Assembly: GCA_963750935.1 (NCBI GenBank)
Contig: CAVVSR010000011.1
Coordinates: 166,842 to 230,841, forward strand
DNA from: JACCXG01 sp963750935
GTDB taxonomy: Bacteria > Acidobacteriota > Vicinamibacteria > Vicinamibacterales > 2-12-FULL-66-21
DNA length: 64,000 bases
Reading direction: 5' to 3'
The position numbers and the translations under genes are program-made. A model generated the notes under the pieces. That model was not told the origin of the DNA and searched no databases. It was given only the letters and a program-made list of their open reading frames with translations. Numbering within the stretch: position 1 is the first letter of the stretch; each line of letters opens with the position of its first letter. This document shows positions 30,599 through 40,451 of this stretch, one piece after another.

Positions 30599-30604
30599 TA
30601 TCAT
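30599..30604 (+). promoter_or_regulatory. Candidate -10 box TATCAT for a leaderless ctaA transcript
   Basis: TATCAT lies six bases before the ctaA ATG, so transcription would start at or next to the start codon. No clear -35 box is seen, and there is no ribosome site before the ATG, which fits a leaderless message. Confidence 0.3.
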
Positions 30605-30610
30605 AGGCAT

Positions 30611-31576
30611 ATGCCCGCATTGGCCCGCTACGCCTGGCTCGTGCTCGCCTACAACGTGGCCGTGATCGGCTGGGGCGCCTACGTGCGTGCCAGCGGCTCC
30701 GGCGCGGGATGCGGGAGCCATTGGCCGCTGTGCAACGGCGACGTGCTGCCGCGGGCGGCGGCCACGGCGACGCTCGTCGAATTTTCGCATCGGCTCACCA
30801 GCGGCCTGGCGCTGCTGGCGGTCGTCGCGCTCCTGATCTGGACCTGGCGCGCCCGCCCGCCCGGCACCTTCGCGCGCCGCGCCGCCGCATGGTCGCTGTT
30901 CTTCATCGTCATGGAGGCCGCGGTCGGCGCCGGCCTGGTGCTGTTCGAGCTGGTGGCCGACAACGCGTCGATGGCGCGGGCGATGTTCATGGCCGTGCAC
31001 CTGATGAACACGTTCTTCCTGCTCGGCGCGCTGACGCTGACGGCCTGGTCGCTGACGACCGGCTCGCACCTCACGTTCGAGGGGCGTGGCCGCACGGTCG
31101 GCGCGATCGCGGCCGGCTGCGCCGGTCTGCTCCTGGCTGGCGCGAGCGGAGCGGTCGCCGCGCTCGGCGATACGCTGTTTCCCTCGACCTCGATGGCCGA
31201 TGGCTTCGCAGCGGACCTCTCCACGAGCTCGCATCTGCTCATTCGCCTCCGCATCCTGCACCCCTTTCTGGCCGTGATCGCGGCGCTGACGGTCGTGACC
31301 CTCTCCCGTCACCTGGCGCGGAGCGGTGGCCCGCTCGCGCAGCGCTCGGCCCGTGTCGTCCGGTTGTTCATCGCCCTGCAGCTCGGACTCGGATTCGCCA
31401 ACGTCGTGCTGCTGGCCCCGGTCTGGCTGCAGCTGCTGCACCTGCTCGTCGCCGACGTGATCTGGGTGGGCTTCATCCTGATTGGCGCTGACGGATTGAC
31501 GGAAGGGGTGCCCTCCGCGGTCCCGCCGCTGTCGTCGGCCGCGGCGCGGACGCACCGCATAGGTGCCCGCGCCTAG
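30611..31576 (+). CDS. ctaA: Heme A synthase (COX15/CtaA)
   Basis: This 321-residue integral membrane protein has eight hydrophobic segments in two four-helix halves. Diagnostic motifs are YVRASGSGAGCGSHWPLCNG after the first helix (with two cysteines), EFSHRLTSG, HLMNTFFLLGALTLT, and the second-half LRILHPFLAV and LLHLLVADVIW; the paired histidines bind heme. It oxidises heme O to heme A for cytochrome c oxidase. No ctaB or oxidase genes are next to it here. No Shine-Dalgarno sequence precedes the ATG. Confidence 0.9.
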   Translation: MPALARYAWLVLAYNVAVIGWGAYVRASGSGAGCGSHWPLCNGDVLPRAAATATLVEFSHRLTSGLALLAVVALLIWTWRARPPGTFARRAAAWSLFFIVMEAAVGAGLVLFELVADNASMARAMFMAVHLMNTFFLLGALTLTAWSLTTGSHLTFEGRGRTVGAIAAGCAGLLLAGASGAVAALGDTLFPSTSMADGFAADLSTSSHLLIRLRILHPFLAVIAALTVVTLSRHLARSGGPLAQRSARVVRLFIALQLGLGFANVVLLAPVWLQLLHLLVADVIWVGFILIGADGLTEGVPSAVPPLSSAAARTHRIGARA

Positions 31577-31636
31577 GCGCTGTCGGCGGCCCGGCTCACA
31601 CCTCATATCCCCATCGTCTTGCGACACTCGACTCCA

Positions 31637-32908
31637 ATGCCTCGCCGGATCTACTACGGATGGTTCGTGCTCTTCGCCGCCGCGGCGGCGATGGTCGGCA
31701 CGCTGCCCGGCCGCACCCAGGGCCTCGGCCTGATCACCGAGCCCCTGCTCGCCGATCTCGGCCTCGACCGGGTCACCTACGCGGCGCTGAACTTCTGGGC
31801 CACCATCCTCGGCGCGGCGGGCGCGATTGGTATCGGGCACGCGCTCGATCGCGCGGGCAGCCGCATCGTGGTCGTCCTCGTCTCGGTCCTCCTCGGCGTC
31901 GTCGTCTGCATGATGAGCGCGGCGACGGGGGTGACCGGGCTGGCGGTCTGGCTGACGCTCACGCGCGCGCTCGGCCAGAGTGCGCTGTCGGTGGTCAGCC
32001 TCGCGATCGTTGGCCACTGGTTCGTCCGGCGCATCGATCTCGCGATGGCGATCTACAGCATCGTGATGAGCATCGGGTTCATGATGGCGTTTCCGCTCGT
32101 CGGCTGGCTGGTGCAGACCTCGGGCTGGCGCACCGCCTGGCTGGCGATCGGGCTCGGGCTGATCTTCGGACTCGGGCCGCTGGCGTGGGCGGTGGTGCGG
32201 CGTGGACCCGAGCACGTCGGCCTCCAGCCTGACGGCGACACCGCGGGGAACGCCCGCCGCGAGTCTTCCCGGTCGCCCGGCCTCGTCGACGTCGGCGGCT
32301 ATGCATGGAGTGCGGCCCTGGCCACGCCGGCGTTCTGGATTTTTGCGATCGGGACGGCGCTCTACGGCCTCGTGGCGTCGGGCATCGGACTCTTCAACGA
32401 GTCGATCCTGTCGGAGCGCGGGTTCGGCGCCGAGGTCTACTATCAGGCGCTGGTCGTGACCGCGATGACCGGGCTCGCCGGCAACTTCCTCGGCGGATGG
32501 CTGGCCCGATCGGTCCGTCTCACGATCCTCCTCGCCTTTTCGCTGCTGGTACTGGCCGCGGGGATGGCCGCGCTGCCGCACGTGTCGGCGCTGTGGCAGG
32601 TGATGGCGTGGGCGGCGTCGATGGGCATCGGCGGGGGCTTCGTCATGGTGTTGTTCTTCAGCGTCTGGCCGCGCGCGTTCGGACGCCGCGACCTCGGCCG
32701 CATTCAGGGAGCGGCGCAGGCGCTGACGGTGCTGGCCTCGGCGGTGGGGCCGCTGCTGCTCGCGTGGTGCGTCGAATGGACCGGCAGCTATTCCGCGATG
32801 TTCAACGTGCTTGCGGCGGCGATCGGCGCGACCGCGATGGCCGCCCTGATCGTGTCGATGCCTGACGCGCCTGGCGTCGGCACCGTCGCCGTCTCGAGCG
32901 CCGAATGA
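31637..32908 (+). CDS. MFS transporter
   Basis: This 423-residue protein has about twelve hydrophobic segments. It starts MPRRIYYGWFVLFAAAAAM at the ATG 31637; the TTG 18 bases earlier is less likely. The loop after helix 2 (GHALDRAGSRIVV) is the usual MFS signature. Architecture suggests the oxalate/formate or monocarboxylate group (an YYGW start is common there), but the substrate is not determined. The stop overlaps the next start in ATGA. Confidence 0.85.
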   Translation: MPRRIYYGWFVLFAAAAAMVGTLPGRTQGLGLITEPLLADLGLDRVTYAALNFWATILGAAGAIGIGHALDRAGSRIVVVLVSVLLGVVVCMMSAATGVTGLAVWLTLTRALGQSALSVVSLAIVGHWFVRRIDLAMAIYSIVMSIGFMMAFPLVGWLVQTSGWRTAWLAIGLGLIFGLGPLAWAVVRRGPEHVGLQPDGDTAGNARRESSRSPGLVDVGGYAWSAALATPAFWIFAIGTALYGLVASGIGLFNESILSERGFGAEVYYQALVVTAMTGLAGNFLGGWLARSVRLTILLAFSLLVLAAGMAALPHVSALWQVMAWAASMGIGGGFVMVLFFSVWPRAFGRRDLGRIQGAAQALTVLASAVGPLLLAWCVEWTGSYSAMFNVLAAAIGATAMAALIVSMPDAPGVGTVAVSSAE

Positions 32909-34425
32909 TCGACGCCGCGCTGTATGCGACCGTCTGGCTGGCGACGGCGCTGTTCGTCGCCGGCGAGGCCGGGAAGGCGCGGGAGAGTCGCTCCGGATCC
33001 ACGGGCTGGCCGTGGATGGTCTGGACCGCGGGCGCTGTGCTGCTGGCGGTCCACATGGCCATCGCGCTGGACGTCAGGCACGGCTGGAGTCACGCCTCCG
33101 TCGTGCGCACCGTCGAGGACCAGGCGCGCGCGGTGTACGGCGTGGGCTGGGGCGGCGGCGCATGGATGAACTATGCGTTCCTGGCGCTGTGGCTGATCGA
33201 GTGCGCGTGGTGGCGGATCGCGCCGGGGCCATATCGTGCGCGGCTCTGGGCGATCACGGCGGCCACTCGCGCGTTCTACGCGTTGATGCTCGTCAACTCG
33301 GCGATCGTCTTCGCGGCGCCGTCGCGCCGCCCCGCCGGCCTGGTGCTGATCGCGATCCTGCTCTGGGCCTGGCGCGACACCTTCGCGCCGATCCGCCGGA
33401 TCGGCCGCGTTCCGGCAGCCGTGGTGATCGTCTGCCTGGCCGCCGGCGCGATCGGCGCCGGTTCGACGACCGAGGCTCGGCAGGCTCCGCAACTCGATCT
33501 CGAGCCGGCGCGCGCGGCCGCATCCGCCCTGCCGCGGCTGCACAGCCTGCTGGTCAGCTGGCGCGGCGCGCTGGTGTTCGAGTACTACGGCAAGGGGATC
33601 CGGCCGGCGCGCGCCACCAACGTCAAGTCGGTTTCCAAGAGCGTCATCTCCACGCTCGTGGGCATCGCGCTCGAACGTCGCCTGATTCCATCGCTCGACA
33701 CGCCGATCTCGACCTACTTCCCCGAGCTGCTCAAGGATCCCGATCCGCGGAAGCGAAAGATCACCGTCGAACACCTCGTTTCGATGCAGGCGGGACTCGA
33801 GTCCACGAGCTTCGACAACTACGGGTCATGGGTCCGGAGCCGCAACTGGGTGCAGTTCGCGCTGGCCAGGCCGATCATCGCGGAGCCCGGGACGGTCATG
33901 GAGTACAGCACGGGCAACACGCACCTGCTGTCGGCGATCCTGACGAAGGCGACGAAGATGAGCACGCATCGCTTCGCGCAGGAGGCGCTCGCCACGCCGC
34001 TGGGCATGACGCTGGCGCCGTGGCCGCGCGATCCGCAGGGCATCTTCTTCGGCGGCAACGACATGCTGCTGACGCCGGCGCACATGGTGAAGCTTGGGCG
34101 GCTCTATCTGGCGCGAGGACGGTTCGACGGGCGGCAGATCGTGCCGGCCCGCTGGGTCGAGACGTCGTGCGTGTCGCGCGGGCGCTCGCGGTTCAACCCC
34201 GATCAGGGGTACGGCTATGGATGGTGGACGCGCGACTTCGGCGGCCGCGAGTCCTGCTTCGCCTGGGGATTCGGCGGCCAGTACATCTTCACGTTTCCCG
34301 ATCTCGATCTCGTCGTGGTGACGACGTCCGCGGCTGACGTCAGCGACGAGCGGCGCGATCACCGCCGCATGATCTTCGACCTCGTCGAACGGCACGTGCT
34401 CCAGGCCGTGGGACGCCAGAAGTGA
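32905..34425 (+). CDS. Membrane-anchored beta-lactamase-fold serine hydrolase
   Basis: This 506-residue protein has two parts. The first 185 residues hold five or so membrane spans with no recognised family. Residues 190-500 are a class C beta-lactamase/penicillin-binding-protein fold, with SVSKS (SxxK serine), YSTGN (YxN) and GFGGQ in the KTG position. Such proteins are often esterases, D-aminopeptidases or transpeptidase-like enzymes. The two parts are in one frame. It overlaps the MFS gene by four bases, so a shared function, for example export and processing of a product, is likely but unproven. Confidence 0.8.
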   Translation: MIDAALYATVWLATALFVAGEAGKARESRSGSTGWPWMVWTAGAVLLAVHMAIALDVRHGWSHASVVRTVEDQARAVYGVGWGGGAWMNYAFLALWLIECAWWRIAPGPYRARLWAITAATRAFYALMLVNSAIVFAAPSRRPAGLVLIAILLWAWRDTFAPIRRIGRVPAAVVIVCLAAGAIGAGSTTEARQAPQLDLEPARAAASALPRLHSLLVSWRGALVFEYYGKGIRPARATNVKSVSKSVISTLVGIALERRLIPSLDTPISTYFPELLKDPDPRKRKITVEHLVSMQAGLESTSFDNYGSWVRSRNWVQFALARPIIAEPGTVMEYSTGNTHLLSAILTKATKMSTHRFAQEALATPLGMTLAPWPRDPQGIFFGGNDMLLTPAHMVKLGRLYLARGRFDGRQIVPARWVETSCVSRGRSRFNPDQGYGYGWWTRDFGGRESCFAWGFGGQYIFTFPDLDLVVVTTSAADVSDERRDHRRMIFDLVERHVLQAVGRQK

Positions 34426-34456
34426 TGCGTCGAAAGAACACGAGAGTGAACAAGTA

Positions 34457-35893
34457 ATGGACGTGCACGCGTTTCCCACGCCGCTGGCGGCGTACCCGGT
34501 GGTGCCGGGGCAGGGGCTGTTCGACACGCTGGCGGCGCGGATCGCTCATGAACCCTTCAACGCGATCGCGACCGCGATCTTCGTGCTGGCGATCCTGCAC
34601 ACGTTCGCGGCGGCCTGGTTCATGGCGCTGGCGCATCGGGTTCAGCATCGCCATCAGGCGCGCCTGGCAGCGCGGGGGCAGCAGCCGACGCCGAGCGTCG
34701 CGGCGGAGATCCTGCACTTCTTCGGTGAAGTCGAGGTCGTGTTCGGGCTGTGGGCGGTGGTGCTGCTGGCGGCCATCGCGGCGCAGTTCGGGTGGTCGAC
34801 GGCCACGCACTACATCAACGACGGCGTGAACTACACCGAGCCGATGTTCGTGGTCGTGATCATGGCGCTGGCCTCGACGCGGCCGATCGTGAATCTGGCG
34901 GAGTCGGCGCTGCGGCAGCTCGCCAATCTTGGCGGCGGCACGCCGGGCGCCTGGTGGTTCACCATCCTCACGATTGCACCGCTGCTGGGGTCGTTCGTGA
35001 CCGAGCCGGGGGCGATGACGATCGCGGCGCTGCTGCTGGCGCGGCAGTTCTACGATCTGGAGCCGTCGCCGCGGCTGAAGTACGCGACGCTGGGCCTGCT
35101 GTTCGTGAACGTCTCGATCGGCGGCACGCTGACGCACTTCGCGGCGCCGCCGGTCCTGATGGTGGCGCGCTCCTGGGGCTGGGACACGCCCTTCATGCTC
35201 GGGCACTTCGGTTGGCGGGTCGCGCTCGCGGTGGTGGCGAGCAACGCCCTCTACTACGTCCTGTTCCGCCGCGAAATGGCGGCGCTGGCGCAGCGGCCGC
35301 CGTCGCCGGACGTCGACCGGGCTGACGAGGACGTCGACACCGCCGCGGGTGCGCCGCTCTCGCCGGTGCCGGCGTGGATTACCGTGGTGCATCTGCTCTT
35401 CATGGCCTGGACGGTCGTGAACGCGCACTACCCGGCGCTGTTCCTCGGCGGCTTCCTGTTCTTCCTCGGCTTCGCGCGCTCGACGTCGCACTACCAGGCC
35501 CGCGTCGATCTTCGTTCGCCGCTGCTGGTCGGCTTCTTCCTCGGCGGCCTGGTCATTCACGGCGGCCTCCAGGCGTGGTGGATCGCGCCGGTGCTCTCGA
35601 GCCTCAGCGAACTTCCGTTGTACTTCGGCGCGACGATCCTCACGGCGTTCAACGACAACGCCCTCATCACCTACCTGGCCACCCTGGTGCCCGATCTCAG
35701 CGACACCATGAAGACGGCGGTGGTGGCCGGCGCCGTCACCGGCGGCGGGTTGACGGTGATCGCGAACGCCCCCAACCCCGCGGGGCAGGCGCTGCTCAGC
35801 CGGTTCTTCAGCGGCTCGATCTCGCCGCTGTGGCTGGCGGTCGGGGCGCTGCCGCCGACGCTCGTCGCGATTGCCGCGTTCCGGCTGCTCTGA
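34457..35893 (+). CDS. Putative Na+/H+ antiporter
   Basis: This 478-residue membrane protein has about twelve spans. Family features are HFFGEVEVVFGLWAVVL, the MFVVVIMALASTRPIV helix, the LLGSFVTEPGAMTIAALLLA segment with its acidic residue in the membrane, VSIGGTLTHFAAPPVLMVA, and FNDNALITYLATLVPDL. These fit the putative Na+/H+ antiporter family (Pfam Na_H_antiport_3 type). Between spans 6 and 7 there is a charged loop near residue 280-300. It is monocistronic, 31 bp after the beta-lactamase-fold gene. Confidence 0.82.
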   Translation: MDVHAFPTPLAAYPVVPGQGLFDTLAARIAHEPFNAIATAIFVLAILHTFAAAWFMALAHRVQHRHQARLAARGQQPTPSVAAEILHFFGEVEVVFGLWAVVLLAAIAAQFGWSTATHYINDGVNYTEPMFVVVIMALASTRPIVNLAESALRQLANLGGGTPGAWWFTILTIAPLLGSFVTEPGAMTIAALLLARQFYDLEPSPRLKYATLGLLFVNVSIGGTLTHFAAPPVLMVARSWGWDTPFMLGHFGWRVALAVVASNALYYVLFRREMAALAQRPPSPDVDRADEDVDTAAGAPLSPVPAWITVVHLLFMAWTVVNAHYPALFLGGFLFFLGFARSTSHYQARVDLRSPLLVGFFLGGLVIHGGLQAWWIAPVLSSLSELPLYFGATILTAFNDNALITYLATLVPDLSDTMKTAVVAGAVTGGGLTVIANAPNPAGQALLSRFFSGSISPLWLAVGALPPTLVAIAAFRLL

Positions 35894-35946
35894 TCGGCGA
35901 CGAACGCCGGGATAGAATTCCGCAACTATTTTCCCTGGAGCGATTG

Positions 35947-37293
35947 ATGTCTGGACGAGTATGGACCCTGATCGTGTGTGGACTCGTTGCTGGCGCGGGC
36001 CTCTCCGCCGAGCAGCAGGCAGCCCCGACAACCGCGCAGACGCCGGCGGCGACGACGCCGCAGGCGCAGGCGGCGGCGGACGATCCGGTCCAGAACCTCG
36101 TCGCGCGCCTGGACCTCGAACGCTACAAGGCCACCATCAAGGGCCTGACGCAGTTCGGCGATCGCCGCGCGGGCACCGATCGCAGTCGCGCCGCGATCGA
36201 CTGGATTGAGGCGCAGCTGAAGAGCTACGGCTGTCCGACCGCGCGCATCAAGTACGAGTTCACGACGCCGCAGCGCGGCCAGGGCGGGCGGGGCGGGCAG
36301 CGCGGGGCAGGCACGGCCGAAGGGCGTGGCCGCGGCACCGGCGATCAGGCGGCGGGCGCGGCCGGCGGACAGCGGGGTGGCCGCGGACGCGGTGGCGTCA
36401 AGCCCGGCGAGATCGTCAAGCGATCGGGCTCCGGCGGCAGCACCATCTTCGGCCGCTCGAGCCGCACCGGCGTCAACAACGACCCGATGGCGCAGCCCGA
36501 CGAGACGCTGCGGGCGCTGAACTCGCAGCCGGCCACCGACGGCCCGCGCGAAGAGGTCTATTGCACCAAGGTCGGCTCGAAGGTTCCCGGCGAGATGTAC
36601 ATCGTCGGCGCGCACATGGACGGCATCGGCTGGGGCGAGGCGGCCAACGACGATGGATCGGGGACGGCAATCGTGATGGAGCTGGCGCGGATCTTCAGCA
36701 GCCCCGACGTGCAGACCGAGCGCACGATTCGCTTCGCACTGTGGAACAACGAGGAGACCGGGCTGGACGGCGCCCGCGCCTACGTCGAGCAGCGCCAGGC
36801 GCTGCAGGGCAAGGAAGAACCTGCGGGGTCGGGCAGCTTTCCCGAGCCGAAATGGCTCGGCATGATCCAGCACGACATGATGCTGTTCGATCACGGCATG
36901 CCGGGACCCGACGGGAAGCTGCCGGCGGAGCAGCGGCCCGAGGCGGACGTAAACGTCGAGTTCCAGATGAACTCGAAGATGGCCGCCGAGTCACAGAAGC
37001 TCGCGTGGCAGCTCAAGGCGGCCAACCAGCGCTACGCCACCGACTATCCGGCCAGCGTCAGCCCGCACATGACGAACACCGACTCCACGCCGTTCATGGA
37101 CCTCATTCCATCGGTGAGCCTGCGTGAGAACGAGCGCGGCGCGCAGATCGGCGCCGGGTGGGATCCGCACTGGCACCAGCCGACGGACGTGTTCGCGACC
37201 TTCAGCGACAAGGATTTTCGACTGGGGCTCAACGCGGCGCAGACGACCCTGGGGGCGCTGGGGCAGCTGGCCGGCGCCACGGTGAAGCGCTAG
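35947..37293 (+). CDS. M28-family zinc peptidase, secreted
   Basis: This 448-residue protein has a signal peptide (MSGRVWTLIVCGLVAGAGL) and starts at an ATG with a CTGGAG ribosome site. The M28 core is at residues 215-430: VGAHMDGIGWGEAANDDGSG (first metal ligands), WNNEETGLDGA, QHDMMLF and HMTNTDSTPFMDL. It should act as an exported aminopeptidase or carboxypeptidase. Residues 102-157 form an arginine-glycine-rich insertion (GQGGRGGQRGAG, GGQRGGRGRGG) that interrupts the usual fold between the cap and the catalytic core. The next gene is convergent and its stop lies 6 bp away. Confidence 0.88.
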   Translation: MSGRVWTLIVCGLVAGAGLSAEQQAAPTTAQTPAATTPQAQAAADDPVQNLVARLDLERYKATIKGLTQFGDRRAGTDRSRAAIDWIEAQLKSYGCPTARIKYEFTTPQRGQGGRGGQRGAGTAEGRGRGTGDQAAGAAGGQRGGRGRGGVKPGEIVKRSGSGGSTIFGRSSRTGVNNDPMAQPDETLRALNSQPATDGPREEVYCTKVGSKVPGEMYIVGAHMDGIGWGEAANDDGSGTAIVMELARIFSSPDVQTERTIRFALWNNEETGLDGARAYVEQRQALQGKEEPAGSGSFPEPKWLGMIQHDMMLFDHGMPGPDGKLPAEQRPEADVNVEFQMNSKMAAESQKLAWQLKAANQRYATDYPASVSPHMTNTDSTPFMDLIPSVSLRENERGAQIGAGWDPHWHQPTDVFATFSDKDFRLGLNAAQTTLGALGQLAGATVKR

Positions 37294-37298
37294 CGGCG

Positions 37299-40262
37299 TC
37301 AGCGTCTGGCTTCGCGGCCGGGGACGCGATCGACGGCATAGGTGCGCACCGAGATGCCGTCGGGACCGAACGTCACGGCCGCGAGCCGGTCGCCGGCCAC
37401 GGCGAGATGGCCGACCGAATGCTCCTGCACGGTGAGCCGCAGCGCCTGCGCGGTGCTCAGGCGGATGGCCACCGGCGTCGAGTCCGCCCAGCCGGTGATC
37501 CAGCCAGCGACGACCGAGCGATCGCTGGCGAACCTGCCGTCGATCCAGCCAAGCCCGGAGATCGCGCCGGTGGTCGCCAGGCTGACGAACCGCGTCCGCG
37601 TGCCGTCGAAGACATGGCAGAGCAGCGCGTCGTTGGCGAGCACGCCGGCATGACAATCCGATCCGAACCGCGAGGTGCCGAGATGGCGGCGGCCCGACGG
37701 GCCGAGCGTCCAGTAACGTGATTCCTGGTTTGCTGGGCTGGATCAGCATCGTCACCCAGCTCCAGCGGGGCGGCAGCAAGCGCTGGAAGGGACCGCCGTC
37801 GTAGCGCGTCTCCACCACGAGCGCTCCGGTCCATGTGGCGGTGAACGCGTTGATCCAGGCCTCGCTCGTCGGCGTGAGCGGGCCACCGCGTTACGTCCAT
37901 CGCGGTCTCGCCGATGACCCCTTCGGCGCGGACCATCCCGCGCTCCTCGTCCCAGCCGGCGACGCGCCAGCGCCGCGATCGCGGATCGAACGTCATCGTC
38001 GAGGCGGTGAGGTCGTCGATGCGGCTGGTCCAGACGACTTCGCCCGTGCCGCGCAGCCGGACCTTGCGCAGCGTCGTGCCGGCGGTGTTCGAGTCGCTGA
38101 GCAGCACGTGGTCGTCGTCCACGAAGATCAGGTCGTCGGCGTCGAGGGACAGGAACTCCTCACCGGCGCGGCCGATCAGGAACGTGGACGTCTCGGCATC
38201 GGACTCCGACTGGTGGAGCGCGGCAATCTGCCGGCCGCTCGGCGACAGCCGGACGCGCGACGTCGCCTGCGGCAGCGCGAACTGCTCGAGCATCGTGTCG
38301 TCCACCGCGAGCCACGCGATGCGAGGTCCATCCACCAGGAACGGATCGCGTCCGAAGCGGTCGAGGAAGGCGGGCGAGCCGACGATCGTCAGCATCACGC
38401 CCGCCAGCGCCGCCGCCAGTCCGGCGAGCTGCGAGGCGCGCACCCGTGACAGGCCGAGCGCCGTCGCCAGCGCGAGGAGCAGCACCGTGGCCGACGCGCT
38501 CTGCCGCACCGCCTGGTGCAGCCGGACGACGTCGAGGCCCGTTGCCGTCAGCATGACGATCGCACACGCCGCCATCGCGGCGATGACGGCGATCGGGCCG
38601 CGCAGGCTGGCGTGCGCCACGTTTCGGTACGCCCACGCCATCATCAACAAGACGAGGCCGGTGAGACCGATGGGCGCCGCCATCAGGAGGCGCAGCTCCG
38701 ACGGCGAGTCGCGGAACGCGAGCGCCAGCGGCGGTGACCGCGGCAAGACCGGCAGCGGCGAGCAGCGGTGCCGCCATCCGCACGCAGGCGAGCAGCGCGA
38801 TGATCGCCACGGACACCTGACCGAGGATGAGCGCAATCAGCGCGACGAAGCCGATGCCCGGGCGGCTGAACTTCTGCGGGACCGCGGCCGCGACTGGCGG
38901 CTCGCCGAGGCGGCTGTCCACCTGATCGAGCACCTGCTGCATCCGCACGACGTCTTCACGTGCGAGCGGCATCTCCCACGCGGTCGATTGCGTGCTGCGC
39001 GCCACCAGGCGCGGTCCGCTCGCGCGCGTCGCGTCGATGCGCAGCTCCGACAGGTTGGTGTACTCGACGCTGTGCGTGACCGCGTCCGCGCCGGTCCACC
39101 CGAGCGTCGCCTGATCGAAGGTGACGGACGTGCGGCCGTCGCTGCCGGTGAAGACGGCGGCGCTCTCGAGATGGGCGGGAGCTGCGCCCGCTGCCCGGCG
39201 GATGTCCTTGATCCGCCGCGCCAGGCTGGGGTGCGAGTCGGCCTGCTCGTGACGCAGCTCGACGCGGCGTGGAATCCGCGCGATGGTGTAGAGCTTCGTC
39301 AGTGCGCCGATCAGCGGCTCGGGGTCACCCGTCAGTTCCACCGCGCGGACGTCGCAGACCGTCTCCTGCTGCTGCTTGCCGCGCGCCCGCAGCACCAGCG
39401 CGCCGGTCAGCAGCAAGAGCCAGATCAGCGTCGTCAAGGTGGACCCGCTCAGGCCGACCAGGCGCAGGACCGGCGACCACAGCGCGCCAATGAAGATGAT
39501 GGCGACGGTGACCGCGTTCAGCTGCCCGAGACGGCGCGGATTGTAGTGTTCGAGGTGCGCCAGCTCGTGGGCGCAGATGGCCGCGATCTCGCGCGCGTCG
39601 AGCCGCGCCAGCAGCGTCTCGGTGAACAGTACCGAGGACGTGCCGAGCGACGGCAGGGCGAGCGCATTCGCGAGTACGCCGCCGCGCAGCGGGATCGTTT
39701 CGAAGCGGGGCTGAGGCAGCGCGCACTGCTCGGCGAGCTGCCGGCATCGCGCCAGCAGTTCCGGGTCCTCGAGCGGCGTCGTCCGCAGGCAGTAGCGGAC
39801 GGTGTCCGCATACCGCGCGTTCCAGAGCAGCAGCACGGAGCCAACCGCGGCCGCGACGAGCCAGTCCGCGGTGCCGGCCATGCGCGACAGCGCGGGCAGT
39901 CCGGCGAGGACGGCCCAGAACCCGAACAGGCCAGCGAGCAGCCGCATGAAGAAGGACAGGTAGGTGCCCAGGCTCCAGGTTTCACCGAAGATCGCCTGGC
40001 GCATCGGATACGCCGCGGCGTGCGTGCCGAGGAAGACGAGCGGGCCGGTCCAGACGAGCGATCGCGGGCTGATGCTGGCGAGGCCGGCGAAGGCGATGAT
40101 GAAGGCCACGCTGTTGCGGCGCTGGTTGGCGATCATCCGCTCCGGCAGGATCGGATCGTCGATCACCGCGAGCAGCCGGCGCCCCGACCACCAGCTGATC
40201 GCGGCAGGCATGAGCGCAATGAGCGCGAGCAGAACGGGCGAGTCCCCGAAGAAGACCAGCAT
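37299..40262 (-). CDS. M48-family membrane metallopeptidase with C-terminal beta domain, three frameshifts
   Basis: The protein is about 986 residues when three one-base shifts (near 38733, 37881 and 37722) are repaired. N-terminal membrane spans (VLLALIALMPAAISWW and others) precede the zinc site CAHELAHLEHY (H232-E233, H236). More spans follow (VAIIFIGALW, TLIWLLLLTGALVL), then a cytosolic or periplasmic region (RIKDIRRAAGAAPAH, VTHSVEYTNLSEL), further spans, and a C-terminal beta-propeller-like tail (LSPSGRQIAALHQSE; SVGHLAVAGDRLAAV) ending in REARR. The ATG at 40262 (MLVFFGDSP) is preferred. M48 enzymes remove damaged membrane proteins or peptides. The extension makes this much longer than HtpX. 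Confidence 0.72.
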
Positions 40263-40427
40263 CACGGAATTCGGACAGCGGTACCGCTGGATCCGCAAGC
40301 CGCGTGCCCGTCAGGCTGGTTCGAGATAAGACGCGTCGGCTGATGCAGTTATGCCGTGCGACAGAGATCGATGTCGCGCTGTCGTGCGAGCCGAAAACGG
40401 GCCGCGGATTACGAAACCGTCGCGGCC

Positions 40428-40445
40428 GTCGCGTATCATCGCGAC
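40428..40445 (+). promoter_or_regulatory. Palindrome GTCGCG-TATCAT-CGCGAC before the alkaline phosphatase
   Basis: A perfect 6-6-6 inverted repeat flanks TATCAT, which has the sequence and placement of a -10 box (12 bases before the ATG at 40452). A protein bound here would block RNA polymerase, so it is a candidate operator. No matching -35 box is evident. Confidence 0.4.
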
Positions 40446-40451
40446 AAGACT

